The translations under genes were made by a program, and so were the position numbers. From Kitasatospora phosalacinea (GTDB lineage Bacteria; Actinomycetota; Actinomycetes; Streptomycetales; Streptomycetaceae): DNA of 64,000 bases. Shown piece after piece: positions 33,868 through 41,936 of this stretch; the stretch's first letter is position 1; the number at the start of each line of letters is the position of its first letter. The notes under the pieces are model-generated. The model had not been told where the DNA came from. It worked only from the letters and a program-made list of their open reading frames with translations, and did no database searches. Where the stretch lies: positions 1 through 64,000 of the forward strand of contig NZ_JNWZ01000032.1 of NCBI RefSeq assembly GCF_000716545.1, read 5' to 3'.

Positions 33868-34544
33868 ACCGCCACCCCGTTCGCCATCAGCTCCAGGTCG
33901 TGCCGGTAGACGTCGACCGAGGTGCCCGCCATGTACAGCAGGTGCGCCTTGTCGTCGCCCGGCAGGAACGCCAGCACCTGCGCGCCGTGGGTGGAGGTGA
34001 CCGCGCCCTTGGCGTCCACCACCGGGTCCTCGACCAGGATGCCCAGCGGCTTGGCCGCGGCCTTCACCTTCGCCAGGTCACCGGTCATCCCGATGAAGTC
34101 CTTGCCCATCGAGTCCAGCCAGGTCCGCAGCACCTGCGGGGTGTCCCGCTCCGGGTCGGTGGAGACGAACACGACCGCCAGCTTCTCCCGCTGCTCGGCG
34201 GTCAGCTTCGACATCGCGACGCCGATGTCGCCCATCGTGGTCGGGCACACGTCCGGGCAGCTGGTGTAGCCGAAGAACAGCAGCACCGTCTTGCCCGCGG
34301 TCTTCGCCCGCAGGTCGTACGGCTGCCCGGAGGTGTCGTTCAGCACCAGGTCCGGCTTCTCGAAGTTCTTGCTCAGCACCGTGCCCTGGTACTGGCTGGT
34401 CGACGCCTTCTTGCTGACCTTCGCGGCCCCGGTGCTCTCCCCGCCGTCGCCGGACGAGGAGCAGGCGGACAGCGCGAGCGAGGCGCCGAGGACGAGGGCG
34501 GCGGCGGTCAGCAGCCGGGGGCGGGGGCGGTGGAGGGAGGCCAA
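33864..34544 (-). CDS. sco: Sco1/SenC-family copper metallochaperone lipoprotein
   Basis: The 226-residue protein has a signal peptide ending in the lipobox LSAC, so it is anchored as a lipoprotein. The thioredoxin-like Sco domain (about 55-215) has the copper-binding CPDVCP motif (about 97) and the distal histidine in VTSTHGAQVLAFLP (about 180). Sco proteins deliver copper to oxidases and keep their cysteines reduced. It is the first gene of the run sco, PCuAC, copCD, dtpA, all joined by overlaps or short gaps. Confidence 0.92.
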   Translation of the reverse strand: MASLHRPRPRLLTAAALVLGASLALSACSSSGDGGESTGAAKVSKKASTSQYQGTVLSKNFEKPDLVLNDTSGQPYDLRAKTAGKTVLLFFGYTSCPDVCPTTMGDIGVAMSKLTAEQREKLAVVFVSTDPERDTPQVLRTWLDSMGKDFIGMTGDLAKVKAAAKPLGILVEDPVVDAKGAVTSTHGAQVLAFLPGDDKAHLLYMAGTSVDVYRHDLELMANGVAV

Positions 34545-34597
34545 GGGACTTTCCTGTTCGTGCGGTGAGTGCGCGGGAGCGCGTACGGGGGAGGGAA

Positions 34598-34630
34598 CGC
34601 CGGGACGGGGCGCGCGGCCCCGTCCCGGCG
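34598..34630 (-). terminator. Strong hairpin after ycnI
   Basis: A perfect 14-base stem (CGCCGGGACGGGGC at 34598-34611 with 34617-34630) and 5-base loop begins 6 bases after the YcnI gene stop. It separates YcnI transcription from sco. Confidence 0.8.
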
Positions 34631-34635
34631 ACGGG

Positions 34636-35364
34636 TCAGGACCGGCCGGGACGGCGGCGCAGTCCGGCCACGCCGAGCGCGGCGCCGACCACGCCGACCA
34701 CGATGCCGACCACGCCGAGCGTGCGGGCCGTCGAGTCGGAGCCCTTCGGGGCGGCCGCGGCGGTCTCCTGCTTGCCGGTGGAGTCCGTCGAGTGCTGGCC
34801 GGCGGCGGCGGACGCGGCGGCGGCCTTGGTCAGCTTCAGCGTCGGGGCGGGCTTGGACGGCTCGGGCTGCCCGTCCTTGGCCTCCTCGATCCAGCGGACC
34901 ACGTCGCCGTTGTCGTACGTCTGCAGCGCCTTGAAGGTCAGCTTGTCGGTGTCGGTCGGCAGCGCGCCGAGCGAGACCGAGAAGTCCTGGTACTGCCCGG
35001 GAGCGATCTTGGTGCCGTCGCCCGCGGTCCAGGTGATCTTCGTGACGGCCTCGGTGATCTGCTGGCCGTGCGAGTCCAGCGGCTTGTCGAGCTTCGACTT
35101 CTCCATCACGGCCGTCCAGCCCGGCACCGGCTGGGTGCGGACCGAGGCCATCGGGTGGTCCAGCGGCAGGTTGACCTCGACCTTCATGGTGGAGGCGGTG
35201 TCGCTCTCGTTCGGCACCCGGAACGCCACGGCGGTGTACCCGCCCTGCTGGGCGTTGCCCGACTGGACGGTCACGTGCGCGGCGGCGGGGACGGCGGACG
35301 CCAGCAGGGCGCCGGCGGCCAGCGCGAGCGCGCCGAGGGAGCGACGGGCGGAAAGCGAACGCAT
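34636..35364 (-). CDS. YcnI-like copper-binding secreted protein (DUF1775)
   Basis: The 242-residue protein has a signal peptide (about 1-29, ending PAAA) and a mature N-terminal histidine (HVTVQSGNAQQGGYTAV), the copper ligand of YcnI proteins. The DUF1775 domain covers about 30-175, with W residues conserved in GWTAVMEK and KITWTAGDG. A low-complexity Ala/Ser linker and a C-terminal membrane helix (about 212-232) followed by RRR anchor it to the surface. It fits the copper cluster and likely works outside the membrane. Confidence 0.9.
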   Translation of the reverse strand: MRSLSARRSLGALALAAGALLASAVPAAAHVTVQSGNAQQGGYTAVAFRVPNESDTASTMKVEVNLPLDHPMASVRTQPVPGWTAVMEKSKLDKPLDSHGQQITEAVTKITWTAGDGTKIAPGQYQDFSVSLGALPTDTDKLTFKALQTYDNGDVVRWIEEAKDGQPEPSKPAPTLKLTKAAAASAAAGQHSTDSTGKQETAAAAPKGSDSTARTLGVVGIVVGVVGAALGVAGLRRRPGRS

Positions 35365-35497
35365 CAGGGGACTCCTGGGGAAGGGGCCGCGCGGCGGTGC
35401 GCGTCGGCACGGGGAGGTGCGGGGACCCGTCCGGCCCGCTCACGTCGCGGGCACGGCGGCAGCGGTGCGCGCCCGGCCCCGGTCTCCCCGGGCCCGA

Positions 35498-36325
35498 TCA
35501 GCGCGCGAACGCCGCCGCGGGCGGACCCCGGCGCAGCACGCAGTGCCGCAGCGCCGCCGCCACCGGCAGCGGCCAGTCCTCCGCCCGCCCGCCCGGCCCC
35601 GGCGCGGCCGGGCGCCCGGTGCCCAGCAGCAGCGCCGTCAGCAGCGCCACCGCGGTGCGCAGCGGGGCCGCCCACCCACGGGCGGTCAGCGCCGCCGTCC
35701 GCACCAGCCGCCACAGCGCGGCCTCGCCGCGCCGCAGCCACCAGCCCGCGACCAGCGCCGCCGCCAGGTGGCCCAGCAGCATGCCGGGGGTGAGCCCCAG
35801 CCAGCCGGACGCGTGCGGCACCGCGGACGCGACCACCGCCCGCGGGTCCAGGCCCGCCGCGCTCACCACCTGCTCCGGCGTGGTGTCCAGCGGGACGACG
35901 GTCAGCCCGTTGCCCGGGTTGTCGTCGCACAGCAGTCGGCCCGCGAGCACCGCCAGCGGGTCCGTGGAACCGGTTCCGGCCATCTGCGCGTGCGCCATCG
36001 GCGCACCGCCGGCCAGTCCGCCGCCGAGCAGGTGGAACAGCAGGTGCAGCCCCAACTGCCCGGCGCCCAGCGCGGCCGCGATGGCCGCCAGCGAGCGCTC
36101 CCGCCCGCCGACCAGGGCCGCCGCCGCGCACACCGCCAGGAAGCCCAGCAGCAGCACGTCCGGCGCCACCGCGCCACCCGCCCGCGCGTGCCCGAAGGCC
36201 GCCACCAGCGTGCACACCAGCGCGAACGGCACCGCCCGCAGCAGCCGCAGGTCCCAGGCCGCCACCGGCACCCGGCGCGCGGGCACGGCGGCGCCCCGGC
36301 GGGCGGCGGCGGTGGGGTCAGTCAT
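35498..36325 (-). CDS. Integral membrane protein of the copper cluster
   Basis: The 275-residue hydrophobic protein has about five spans, with histidine-rich and methionine-containing membrane segments (QLGLHLLFHLLGG, APMAHAQMAG, TPGMLLGHLAAALVAG) that could bind metal. I do not know a family name, but I recall similar proteins upstream of YcnI genes in streptomycetes. It lies 133 bases upstream of YcnI in the same direction. A role in copper uptake or sensing is inference from position and the His/Met pattern. Confidence 0.7.
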   Translation of the reverse strand: MTDPTAAARRGAAVPARRVPVAAWDLRLLRAVPFALVCTLVAAFGHARAGGAVAPDVLLLGFLAVCAAAALVGGRERSLAAIAAALGAGQLGLHLLFHLLGGGLAGGAPMAHAQMAGTGSTDPLAVLAGRLLCDDNPGNGLTVVPLDTTPEQVVSAAGLDPRAVVASAVPHASGWLGLTPGMLLGHLAAALVAGWWLRRGEAALWRLVRTAALTARGWAAPLRTAVALLTALLLGTGRPAAPGPGGRAEDWPLPVAAALRHCVLRRGPPAAAFAR

Positions 36326-36555
36326 GGCCGGGCCATCATCTCACCGCCTACACCCCGTCCCGGGGCAGGGGCGGCAACCCGCCCCGAATGGCGAGAAACC
36401 GTCCGGCGCACTCACCCGTCCGCGCGCTGATCGGCACACCCGACGGGACCAGTCCATCCGCCGAACGGGCGGCCTTGGCTCGTGCGGACGGTTCGCCGCG
36501 CGCGGGCGAGGAGATAGCTAGTTGTATGTGGAGCCGCAGCCAGGAGGGATCTCCC

Positions 36556-37221
36556 GTGGAAATCTGGTGGACTCTGCACCTCAAGCGCGACCCGGCCAGC
36601 GTGCCGCTCGCCCGCCGCATCCTGCTCGGCGCCATGGACTCCGCCGGAGTCGACCCGCAGGTCGCCTTCGACCTCGGCCTCGCCCTCACCGAGGCCTGCG
36701 CCAACGCCGTCGAGCACGCCGCGCCCGCCCACGCCGGGGACACCTTCCAGGTCACCGCCTCGCGCAGCGGCGACCTGCTGCGGATCGAGGTCGCCAACGC
36801 CGGCCCGGCCACCGCCCTCGCCCTCTCCGGGATCCCCGCCGTCCCCGCCGTCGAGCGCCCCGCCCCGCGTCCGGCCGCGCCGCGCCGCCCGCCCGCCGAG
36901 CGGCCCGCCCCGCGCTGCCGCACCCGCCGCGGCCGGGCCTCCGTCCCGGCCCGGGTGCTCGCCGCCCGCCGCCCCGCCGCGGACCGCCCCGCCCCGTACG
37001 ACACCCACGTGCTGCCCGCGCTGCCGCGCCCCGTCCTGTCGGGCCCGGCCGCCGACGCGGTGCCCGACCTGGACGCCGAGTGCGGTCGCGGCCTGTTCCT
37101 GATCCACGCCCTGGCCGACCGCGTCCAGCTCCGCACCCACCCGCTGCGCGGCGCCACCGTCAGCTTCGACAAGCTGCTCACCCCGGGCCCCGCCGCGGCC
37201 CTGCTGCGCACCGCCTCCTGA
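36556..37221 (+). CDS. Anti-sigma-type ATP-binding protein (HATPase, RsbW-like)
   Basis: I chose GTG 36556 because AGGAGGGA ends six bases before it. The 221-residue product has the N box DLGLALTEACANAVEHA (about 37-53), a G1-like segment EVANAGPAT in which the usual Asp is replaced, and the G2 box GRGLFLIHALADRV (about 180). A Pro/Arg-rich insert of about 85 residues separates the G1 and G2 boxes. RsbW-like proteins bind ATP and sequester sigma factors or phosphorylate anti-sigma antagonists. No sigma-factor gene is adjacent, so the partner is unknown. Confidence 0.75.
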   Translation: MEIWWTLHLKRDPASVPLARRILLGAMDSAGVDPQVAFDLGLALTEACANAVEHAAPAHAGDTFQVTASRSGDLLRIEVANAGPATALALSGIPAVPAVERPAPRPAAPRRPPAERPAPRCRTRRGRASVPARVLAARRPAADRPAPYDTHVLPALPRPVLSGPAADAVPDLDAECGRGLFLIHALADRVQLRTHPLRGATVSFDKLLTPGPAAALLRTAS

Positions 37222-37328
37222 ACGGCCGGGGCCCGCCCGTCCGTGCCCCGATCCCGCTGCGCCCCGCTGCGCCCCGGTGCGTCTCACGGTCCGGAATTCG
37301 CTGGCGGAGCGTCCCGGACCCCCGGTTA

Positions 37329-37340
37329 AGGTCTAGACCT
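37329..37340 (+). promoter_or_regulatory. DasR-like palindrome upstream of the MFS gene
   Basis: AGGTCTAGACCT is a perfect 12-base palindrome with the core GGTCTAGACC of the DasR (GntR/HutC) operator, whose consensus I recall as TGGTCTAGACCA. The outermost bases differ. It sits 16 bases before the ATG at 37357, overlapping the expected promoter, so a GntR/HutC protein likely represses this exporter. Confidence 0.5.
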
Positions 37341-37356
37341 GCCACCGGAGGGGACC

Positions 37357-38595
37357 ATGACCACCACCGTTGCGGAGCCTGCCTCCGCGTCCCGTCGCGC
37401 GCTGTCCCGGATGGGCGACGCCCTGCAGGGGCGGGACTTCCGCATCTGGTTCTACGGCCAGCTGACGTCCGCGTCCGGGGCGCTCGCCCAGGGCGTCGCG
37501 ACGTCCTGGCTGATCCTCGAACTCACCCACGACGCCGTCTGGTTGACCGTCCAGACGGCCTGCGCCTGGGGCCCGACGCTGATCCTCGGCCCGTGGGCCG
37601 GCGCGCTGGTCGACCGTTCGGACCGGCGCCGCCTGCTGATGGTCACCCAGAGCCTGATGATGGCCGTCGGCGTGGCCCTGGCGGTGACCGCCGCCTCCGG
37701 CGGGATCCACCTGTGGGTGCTGCTGGCGCTCTCCACCTGCACCGGGCTGATCACCACCGTCGACTCCCCGGCCCGCCAGGTCTTCGTGGTCGACCTGGTC
37801 GGCGCCGGAGCGGTGGCCAGCGCCGTCGGCCTCTGGGAGGTCGCGCTCAACGCCTCCCGGGTGATCGGCCCCAGCATCGCCGGTGCGCTGCTCGCCACCA
37901 ACGGCCCCGCGTTCTGCTTCGCCTTCAACGCGCTCGCCTACACCGCCCCGATGATCGCCCTGGTCAAGCTCCGCCCGGCCGGCGGCGGCCCGCGCCGCGA
38001 ACCGGCCCGCGGCCCGAAGGCGAGCGCCCGCGAGGGGCTCTCCTACGCCTGGCGCTCACCGCTCATCCGCGGGCTGCTGCCGATGTCCGCCGCCAGCGGC
38101 CTGATCTTCGCGATGGGACTCACCCTCCCGCCGCTGGTCAGCTACGCCCTGCACCGCGGCGGCGGCGGGTACGGCCTGCTGATGGCCGCCTTCGGCGTCG
38201 GCGGCCTGCCCGGCGCCCTGTTCGCCGCCGCCGCGCCCGAGCCCACCCCGCGCCGGGTGCGCACCCTGGCCCTGGCCACCTCGGTCGCGATCCTGGCCAC
38301 CGCGCTCTCGCCGAACATCCACGTCGCCGTGGTCGGCCTGGCCGCCGTCGGCCTCACCTCGATCTGGTTCATCGCCACCGCCAACACCCTGGCCCAGCTG
38401 CGCTCCGCCCCCGAGCTGCGCGGCCGGGTGATGTCCCTGTGGGGCAGCGCGATGACCGGCACCCTCCCGCTCACCGGCCTCGCCGTCACCTTCGTCTCCC
38501 AGCACGTCGACGCCCGGACCGGCTTCTCCCTCTCCGGCGCCGCCCTGCTCCTCGCCACCCTGGCCGCCTGGCGCGCCCTGCGCCCGAACGTCTGA
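37357..38595 (+). CDS. MFS exporter (EntS-like)
   Basis: The 412-residue, 12-span protein begins with a cytoplasmic tail and LQGRDFRIWFYGQLTSASG, typical of the EntS/MefA-like exporters that lack an obvious substrate pocket signature. The loop GPWAGALVDRSDRRRLLM (about 84-101) is the conserved MFS loop 2-3. A GGAGGGG ribosome-binding site precedes the ATG. The DasR-like palindrome lies just upstream. Export of a drug or siderophore is likely. Confidence 0.88.
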   Translation: MTTTVAEPASASRRALSRMGDALQGRDFRIWFYGQLTSASGALAQGVATSWLILELTHDAVWLTVQTACAWGPTLILGPWAGALVDRSDRRRLLMVTQSLMMAVGVALAVTAASGGIHLWVLLALSTCTGLITTVDSPARQVFVVDLVGAGAVASAVGLWEVALNASRVIGPSIAGALLATNGPAFCFAFNALAYTAPMIALVKLRPAGGGPRREPARGPKASAREGLSYAWRSPLIRGLLPMSAASGLIFAMGLTLPPLVSYALHRGGGGYGLLMAAFGVGGLPGALFAAAAPEPTPRRVRTLALATSVAILATALSPNIHVAVVGLAAVGLTSIWFIATANTLAQLRSAPELRGRVMSLWGSAMTGTLPLTGLAVTFVSQHVDARTGFSLSGAALLLATLAAWRALRPNV

Positions 38596-38700
38596 CCCGC
38601 CGGGCCCGCCGGGATGTCGAGAACGCCCTCCCGGCTCCGACCCGGGTGCGGAAGAACGGCCGGCCGGCCGTCCCCCCCCGTACCCGCGAGGAGCCCCGCC

Positions 38701-39099
38701 GTGACGTACATGCTGCAGATGCACTTCAGCCAGGCCGACACCCGCGTCCCGCCGATCCCCACCTGGAGCCCCGAGGCCACCGCCGTCCACGTCGCGCACA
38801 TGCGCCGGGCGGTGGCCGACCTGACCGCCACCGGCGAACTGGTCGAGGCCCGCGGCCTGGCCATGCCCGACACCGCCCGCATCGTCCGCTCCACTGACGG
38901 GGCCCCCGGCGTCACCGGCGGCCCGTTCCCGGACGGCAAGGAGTTCCTGTTCGGCTGGTGGCTGGTCGACTGCGCGGACGAGGCGCGGGCGGTCGAGATC
39001 GCCGCGCGGCTCTCCGCCACGCCCGGGCACGACGGGAAGCCGATGAACATGCCGATCGAGATCCGGGAGCTGATGTCGGAGCCCCCGGCGGCGCGGTGA
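38701..39099 (+). CDS. YciI-related small protein
   Basis: The GTG at 38701 is preceded by GAGGAG at the right distance. The 132-residue product has the YCII-type ferredoxin-like fold, with the conserved region VTGGPFPDGKEFLFGWWLVD (about 70-90) and an N-terminal strand YMLQMHFSQ. YCII proteins have a His/Asp pair and are thought to be enzymes or to bind small molecules; in bacteria many sit beside sigma factors. The gene stands alone. Confidence 0.8.
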   Translation: MTYMLQMHFSQADTRVPPIPTWSPEATAVHVAHMRRAVADLTATGELVEARGLAMPDTARIVRSTDGAPGVTGGPFPDGKEFLFGWWLVDCADEARAVEIAARLSATPGHDGKPMNMPIEIRELMSEPPAAR

Positions 39100-39199
39100 C
39101 GCGGGGCGGTGCGGCGGGGCGGTGACGGCGCGTCGCCGGTGACGGAGCACCGGCCTGCGCCCCCCGCGCGAATTGCCGGGTCCGCCCGGGCGGCGGACC

Positions 39200-39442
39200 A
39201 TGGTGATCATGATTCACCAGATGCGCGCCGAGACCGACCCGACCGGCGCCACGGACTCCGTGGTCAGCTGGCACATCGTCCGCGGTGCGAACCTCATCGC
39301 GCTGTGCGGCCGGGAGCTGTCCGCCGCCGCGCCCCTCCAGGACGCCACGCGCTGGACGGTCGACCCCGACCACAACTGCCACACCTGCGGGGCGCTCTTC
39401 CTGCGCGAGACCCCGTACCTGCCGGACGAGCACACCGGCTGA
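39200..39442 (+). CDS. Small zinc-knuckle-like hypothetical protein
   Basis: The 80-residue product starts at ATG 39200 (39209 is also possible). Its C-terminal half holds a cysteine pattern (ALCGREL then NCHTCGALF) and a His in DPDHNCH, compatible with a small zinc-binding fold. Similar short proteins occur in streptomycetes without assigned function. Its ribosome-binding site is weak. It lies upstream of the TetR gene, 58 bases away, in the same direction. Confidence 0.6.
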   Translation: MVIMIHQMRAETDPTGATDSVVSWHIVRGANLIALCGRELSAAAPLQDATRWTVDPDHNCHTCGALFLRETPYLPDEHTG

Positions 39443-39500
39443 GGGCCGCTGCGGCGTACTCTGGCGGGTGTCCCGACCCGTTCCGCCGGAGGTGTTCCCC

Positions 39501-40124
39501 GTGGTCATCGACTCCGCCACCGACGGCCGGGTCCAGCGCGGCAACGAGACCCGGCGGGCGGTGCTCGGCCGGGCCGTGCAGGTCGCCTCGGTCGAGGGGC
39601 TGGGCGCGCTGTCGATCGGGCGGCTGGCGACGGACCTGGGGCTGAGCAAGAGCGGCGTGTTCGCGGGCTTCGGTTCGAAGGAGGAACTGCAGTTGGCGAC
39701 CGTCCGGGCGGCCCGGCGGATCTTCTACGACCGGGTGGTGACCCCGGCGCTGGAGCGCCCCGAGGGGGCGGCCCGGCTGCTGGCGCTGTGCGAGTACTGG
39801 TTCGACTACTCGCGGGGCCGGGTCTTCGAGGGCGGCTGCTTCTTCTACTCGGTGACGGCCGAGTTCGACGCCCAGCCCGGCCCGGTGCGGGACGCGCTGG
39901 CGCAGTCGGCGCTGGAGTGGGAGGCCCTGGTGGTCGACCTGGCCCGGGCGGCCGGGGCGGCCGGCGAGCTGCCGGCTGGCACCGACCCGGAGGAGCTGGC
40001 CATGCTGCTGACCAGCCTGATGGACGGCGCCAACAGCCTCGCGGTGCTGCACGACGACCCGTCCCGCTACGACCGGACGATGCGGGTGGTCCGTCGGCTG
40101 CTCGGTTTCCCCCCGCCGGCCTGA
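39501..40124 (+). CDS. TetR-family transcriptional regulator
   Basis: I chose GTG 39501 because GGAGG lies 8 bases upstream. The 207-residue product has the TetR helix-turn-helix at about 15-60 (GALSIGRLATDLGLSKSGVF, then FGSKEELQLATV) and a helical ligand-binding domain of the TetR_C type. A palindrome directly before the next gene (40185-40200) is its likely operator, so it probably represses the alpha/beta hydrolase at 40214-41134. Confidence 0.9.
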   Translation: MVIDSATDGRVQRGNETRRAVLGRAVQVASVEGLGALSIGRLATDLGLSKSGVFAGFGSKEELQLATVRAARRIFYDRVVTPALERPEGAARLLALCEYWFDYSRGRVFEGGCFFYSVTAEFDAQPGPVRDALAQSALEWEALVVDLARAAGAAGELPAGTDPEELAMLLTSLMDGANSLAVLHDDPSRYDRTMRVVRRLLGFPPPA

Positions 40125-40184
40125 CCGGGCGCCGCCCGCACCCTGGGTCCGTGCCCGTCGGCGTCTTCTCCTCGCCCTAAAATT

Positions 40185-40206
40185 GCACGAACGGTCGTGC
40201 TAATAT
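40185..40206 (+). promoter_or_regulatory. TetR-type operator overlapping the hydrolase promoter
   Basis: GCACGAACGGTCGTGC (40185-40200) is a near-perfect 16-base palindrome of the type bound by TetR proteins. It abuts TAATAT (40201-40206), a good -10 box whose predicted start falls at the ATG of 40214. Repressor binding here would block the promoter. Confidence 0.65.
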
Positions 40207-40213
40207 CTCGCCC

Positions 40214-41134
40214 ATGGCAGCTACCGCTCTCGTGCGCACCGCGCTGAACGCCACCTCCCGCGTCGCCACCGCCCCGCCGGGGCGGGTGGCCTTCGAGCTC
40301 TTCCGGCACCCGGTGCGCCGCAGCCGGGTCCGTCCCGCCGAACGCGAAGTGCACGACCGCGCGACCACCGGGGAGCTGGTGGTGAACGGCAAGCGGGTGC
40401 GGGTCTACCGGTGGGGCGACGGCGCGCGGCCGGTGCTGCTGGTGCACGGCTGGCGGTCCCGGGCATCCCGGTTCGTCCCGTACGTGCAGGGGCTGCTGGA
40501 CCTCGGGATGAGCCCGGTGGCCTTCGACGCGCCCGCCCACGGCGACTCCGGGGGCCGGAGCGTCACGATCCTGGAGTACCGCGAGCTGATCGGCCGGCTC
40601 TCCGAGCGGCACGGCCCGTTCGAGGCCGCCGTCGCGCACTCCTTCGGGGCCTGCTGCACGCTCCTCGCGATGGCCGAGGGGGTGCCGGTGGGGCGGCTGG
40701 TCTCGGTCGCGGGGCTCGCCGAATTCGGTTACCTGGTCGAGGCGTTCACGGCCGTCACGGGCCTGAACGAGCGCCTGGAACGGGACTTGGTGCGCCGGAT
40801 CGAGCAGCGCCTGCTGCCGGGCGCCGGGGACATCTGGCGGCGCTTCGACGCCACCCACCGCCCGGAGCTGGTCACCGCGCCGATCCTGGCGGTGCACGAC
40901 GAGGACGACGACGTCGTCCCGTACCGCCAGTCGCAGCTGCTGCGCGCGGCGTACGGCGAGGAGCAGCTGCGGCTGATCACCACCCGGGGGCTCGGCCACC
41001 GCCGGGTGCTGTCCGAGCCGACGGTGGTCGACAACGTGCTGGCCTTCCTGTCCGAGCCGCTGCCGGTCCCGGCGCCGGTCGCGACCCCGCTGCCCGTGCC
41101 GGCCCCGACCGCCCCCGCGGCCCCGGCGGCCTGA
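40214..41134 (+). CDS. Alpha/beta hydrolase, probably TetR-regulated
   Basis: The 306-residue protein has the alpha/beta-hydrolase fold. The oxyanion segment is LLVHGWRSRASRF (about 75), the nucleophile elbow AHSFGAC (Ser about 140), the acid in VHDEDDDVVPY (about 235) and the histidine in RGLGHRRVLSEP (about 258). The C-terminus ends in Pro/Ala repeats. The ATG is probably the mRNA 5' end (leaderless). It should hydrolyse an ester or amide; the inducer of its TetR neighbour might be the substrate. Confidence 0.85.
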   Translation: MAATALVRTALNATSRVATAPPGRVAFELFRHPVRRSRVRPAEREVHDRATTGELVVNGKRVRVYRWGDGARPVLLVHGWRSRASRFVPYVQGLLDLGMSPVAFDAPAHGDSGGRSVTILEYRELIGRLSERHGPFEAAVAHSFGACCTLLAMAEGVPVGRLVSVAGLAEFGYLVEAFTAVTGLNERLERDLVRRIEQRLLPGAGDIWRRFDATHRPELVTAPILAVHDEDDDVVPYRQSQLLRAAYGEEQLRLITTRGLGHRRVLSEPTVVDNVLAFLSEPLPVPAPVATPLPVPAPTAPAAPAA

Positions 41135-41150
41135 CGGCGCGGCGGGAACG

Positions 41151-41196
41151 CCGGACGGCCGGCCCCGCGCGACGTGGCGCGGGACCGGCCGTCCGG
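41151..41196. terminator. Bidirectional hairpin between convergent genes
   Basis: A 20-base stem with one mismatch (41151-41170 with 41177-41196) and a 6-base loop lies between the hydrolase stop and the small DUF5302 gene on the other strand. Confidence 0.8.
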
Positions 41197-41215
41197 GGTG
41201 GGGCCGGGCGGGTGC

Positions 41216-41452
41216 TCAGCCGCCGCTCTTGCGGCGGAAGGTGCGCTTGCCGCCGGCCGCGCCGTGGGTGCCGTGGATCTTCGAGTCGCTGCCGGGGCCG
41301 CCGTTCGAGTTCCGGTTCCCGCCGCCCTTGCGCTGCAGCGCGGCCAGGAACTTGGCCTTCTGGTCGTCCGGGGCGGCGGCCTCGGTGCCGGCGTCGGCGT
41401 CGGTGGTGGCGTCCGGCGCGGGCTCGGCGTTCGGGGCGGTGTCGCTGCTCAT
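41216..41452 (-). CDS. DUF5302 small protein
   Basis: The 78-residue product starts at ATG 41452, preceded by AGGAGG. It has an acidic N-terminus and the conserved actinobacterial end KAKFLAALQRKGGG, then SKIHGTHGAAGGKRTFRRKS. I recognise it as DUF5302. No function is known. Basic, disordered and probably nucleic-acid-associated is the most I can say from composition. Confidence 0.8.
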   Translation of the reverse strand: MSSDTAPNAEPAPDATTDADAGTEAAAPDDQKAKFLAALQRKGGGNRNSNGGPGSDSKIHGTHGAAGGKRTFRRKSGG

Positions 41453-41636
41453 TGGGGACCTCCTGGACGGGAAGCTGGTGTGCTGGAGCACACCCTCCCA
41501 TGTCGACCGGGTGTGGTGTCAGCCGATATCGCCGTCAGCGGACCCCGGCGCGCCGCGACCGGCCGCCTCCCGGGCGCTGATCGGCTGCCGCCCGACCGTC
41601 GCCCGAACGGCGCCCGGCCGTGCGGTGCGGGGCCGG

Positions 41637-41768
41637 TCAGCCCTGCTGGGCCGTGCCGTGCGGGTGCTGCCGGTCGTCGCGGTACTGCAGGCCGCCCATC
41701 ATGAACAGCAGGGTGAGGATCGGGAAGCCGATCGAGGCGATCACCAGTACGAAGAACTGCCAGACCAT
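41637..41768 (-). CDS. 43-residue single-pass membrane protein
   Basis: A short frame starting at ATG 41768 has a good AGGAG seven bases upstream. It encodes one hydrophobic helix (QFFVLVIASIGFPILTLLFM) and a short charged tail with QYRDDRQH. Proteins of this kind are common in streptomycetes and easily missed because of size. Function unknown. Confidence 0.6.
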   Translation of the reverse strand: MVWQFFVLVIASIGFPILTLLFMMGGLQYRDDRQHPHGTAQQG

Positions 41769-41936
41769 GGGGCGCTCCTGTCGCGGACGTCGGGCGTGGG
41801 AGGGGGAGCTCGGGGAAGGGGTGTAGTCGATTGCCAGACTTTGACCCATTATGTCCGATTGTCGATGGGTCACCCCAGCGAGGGAACGCGGTCGTCCCTC
41901 TGTTCGGGGCCGGGCGGCGGCCGCAGACTGGTGGGC

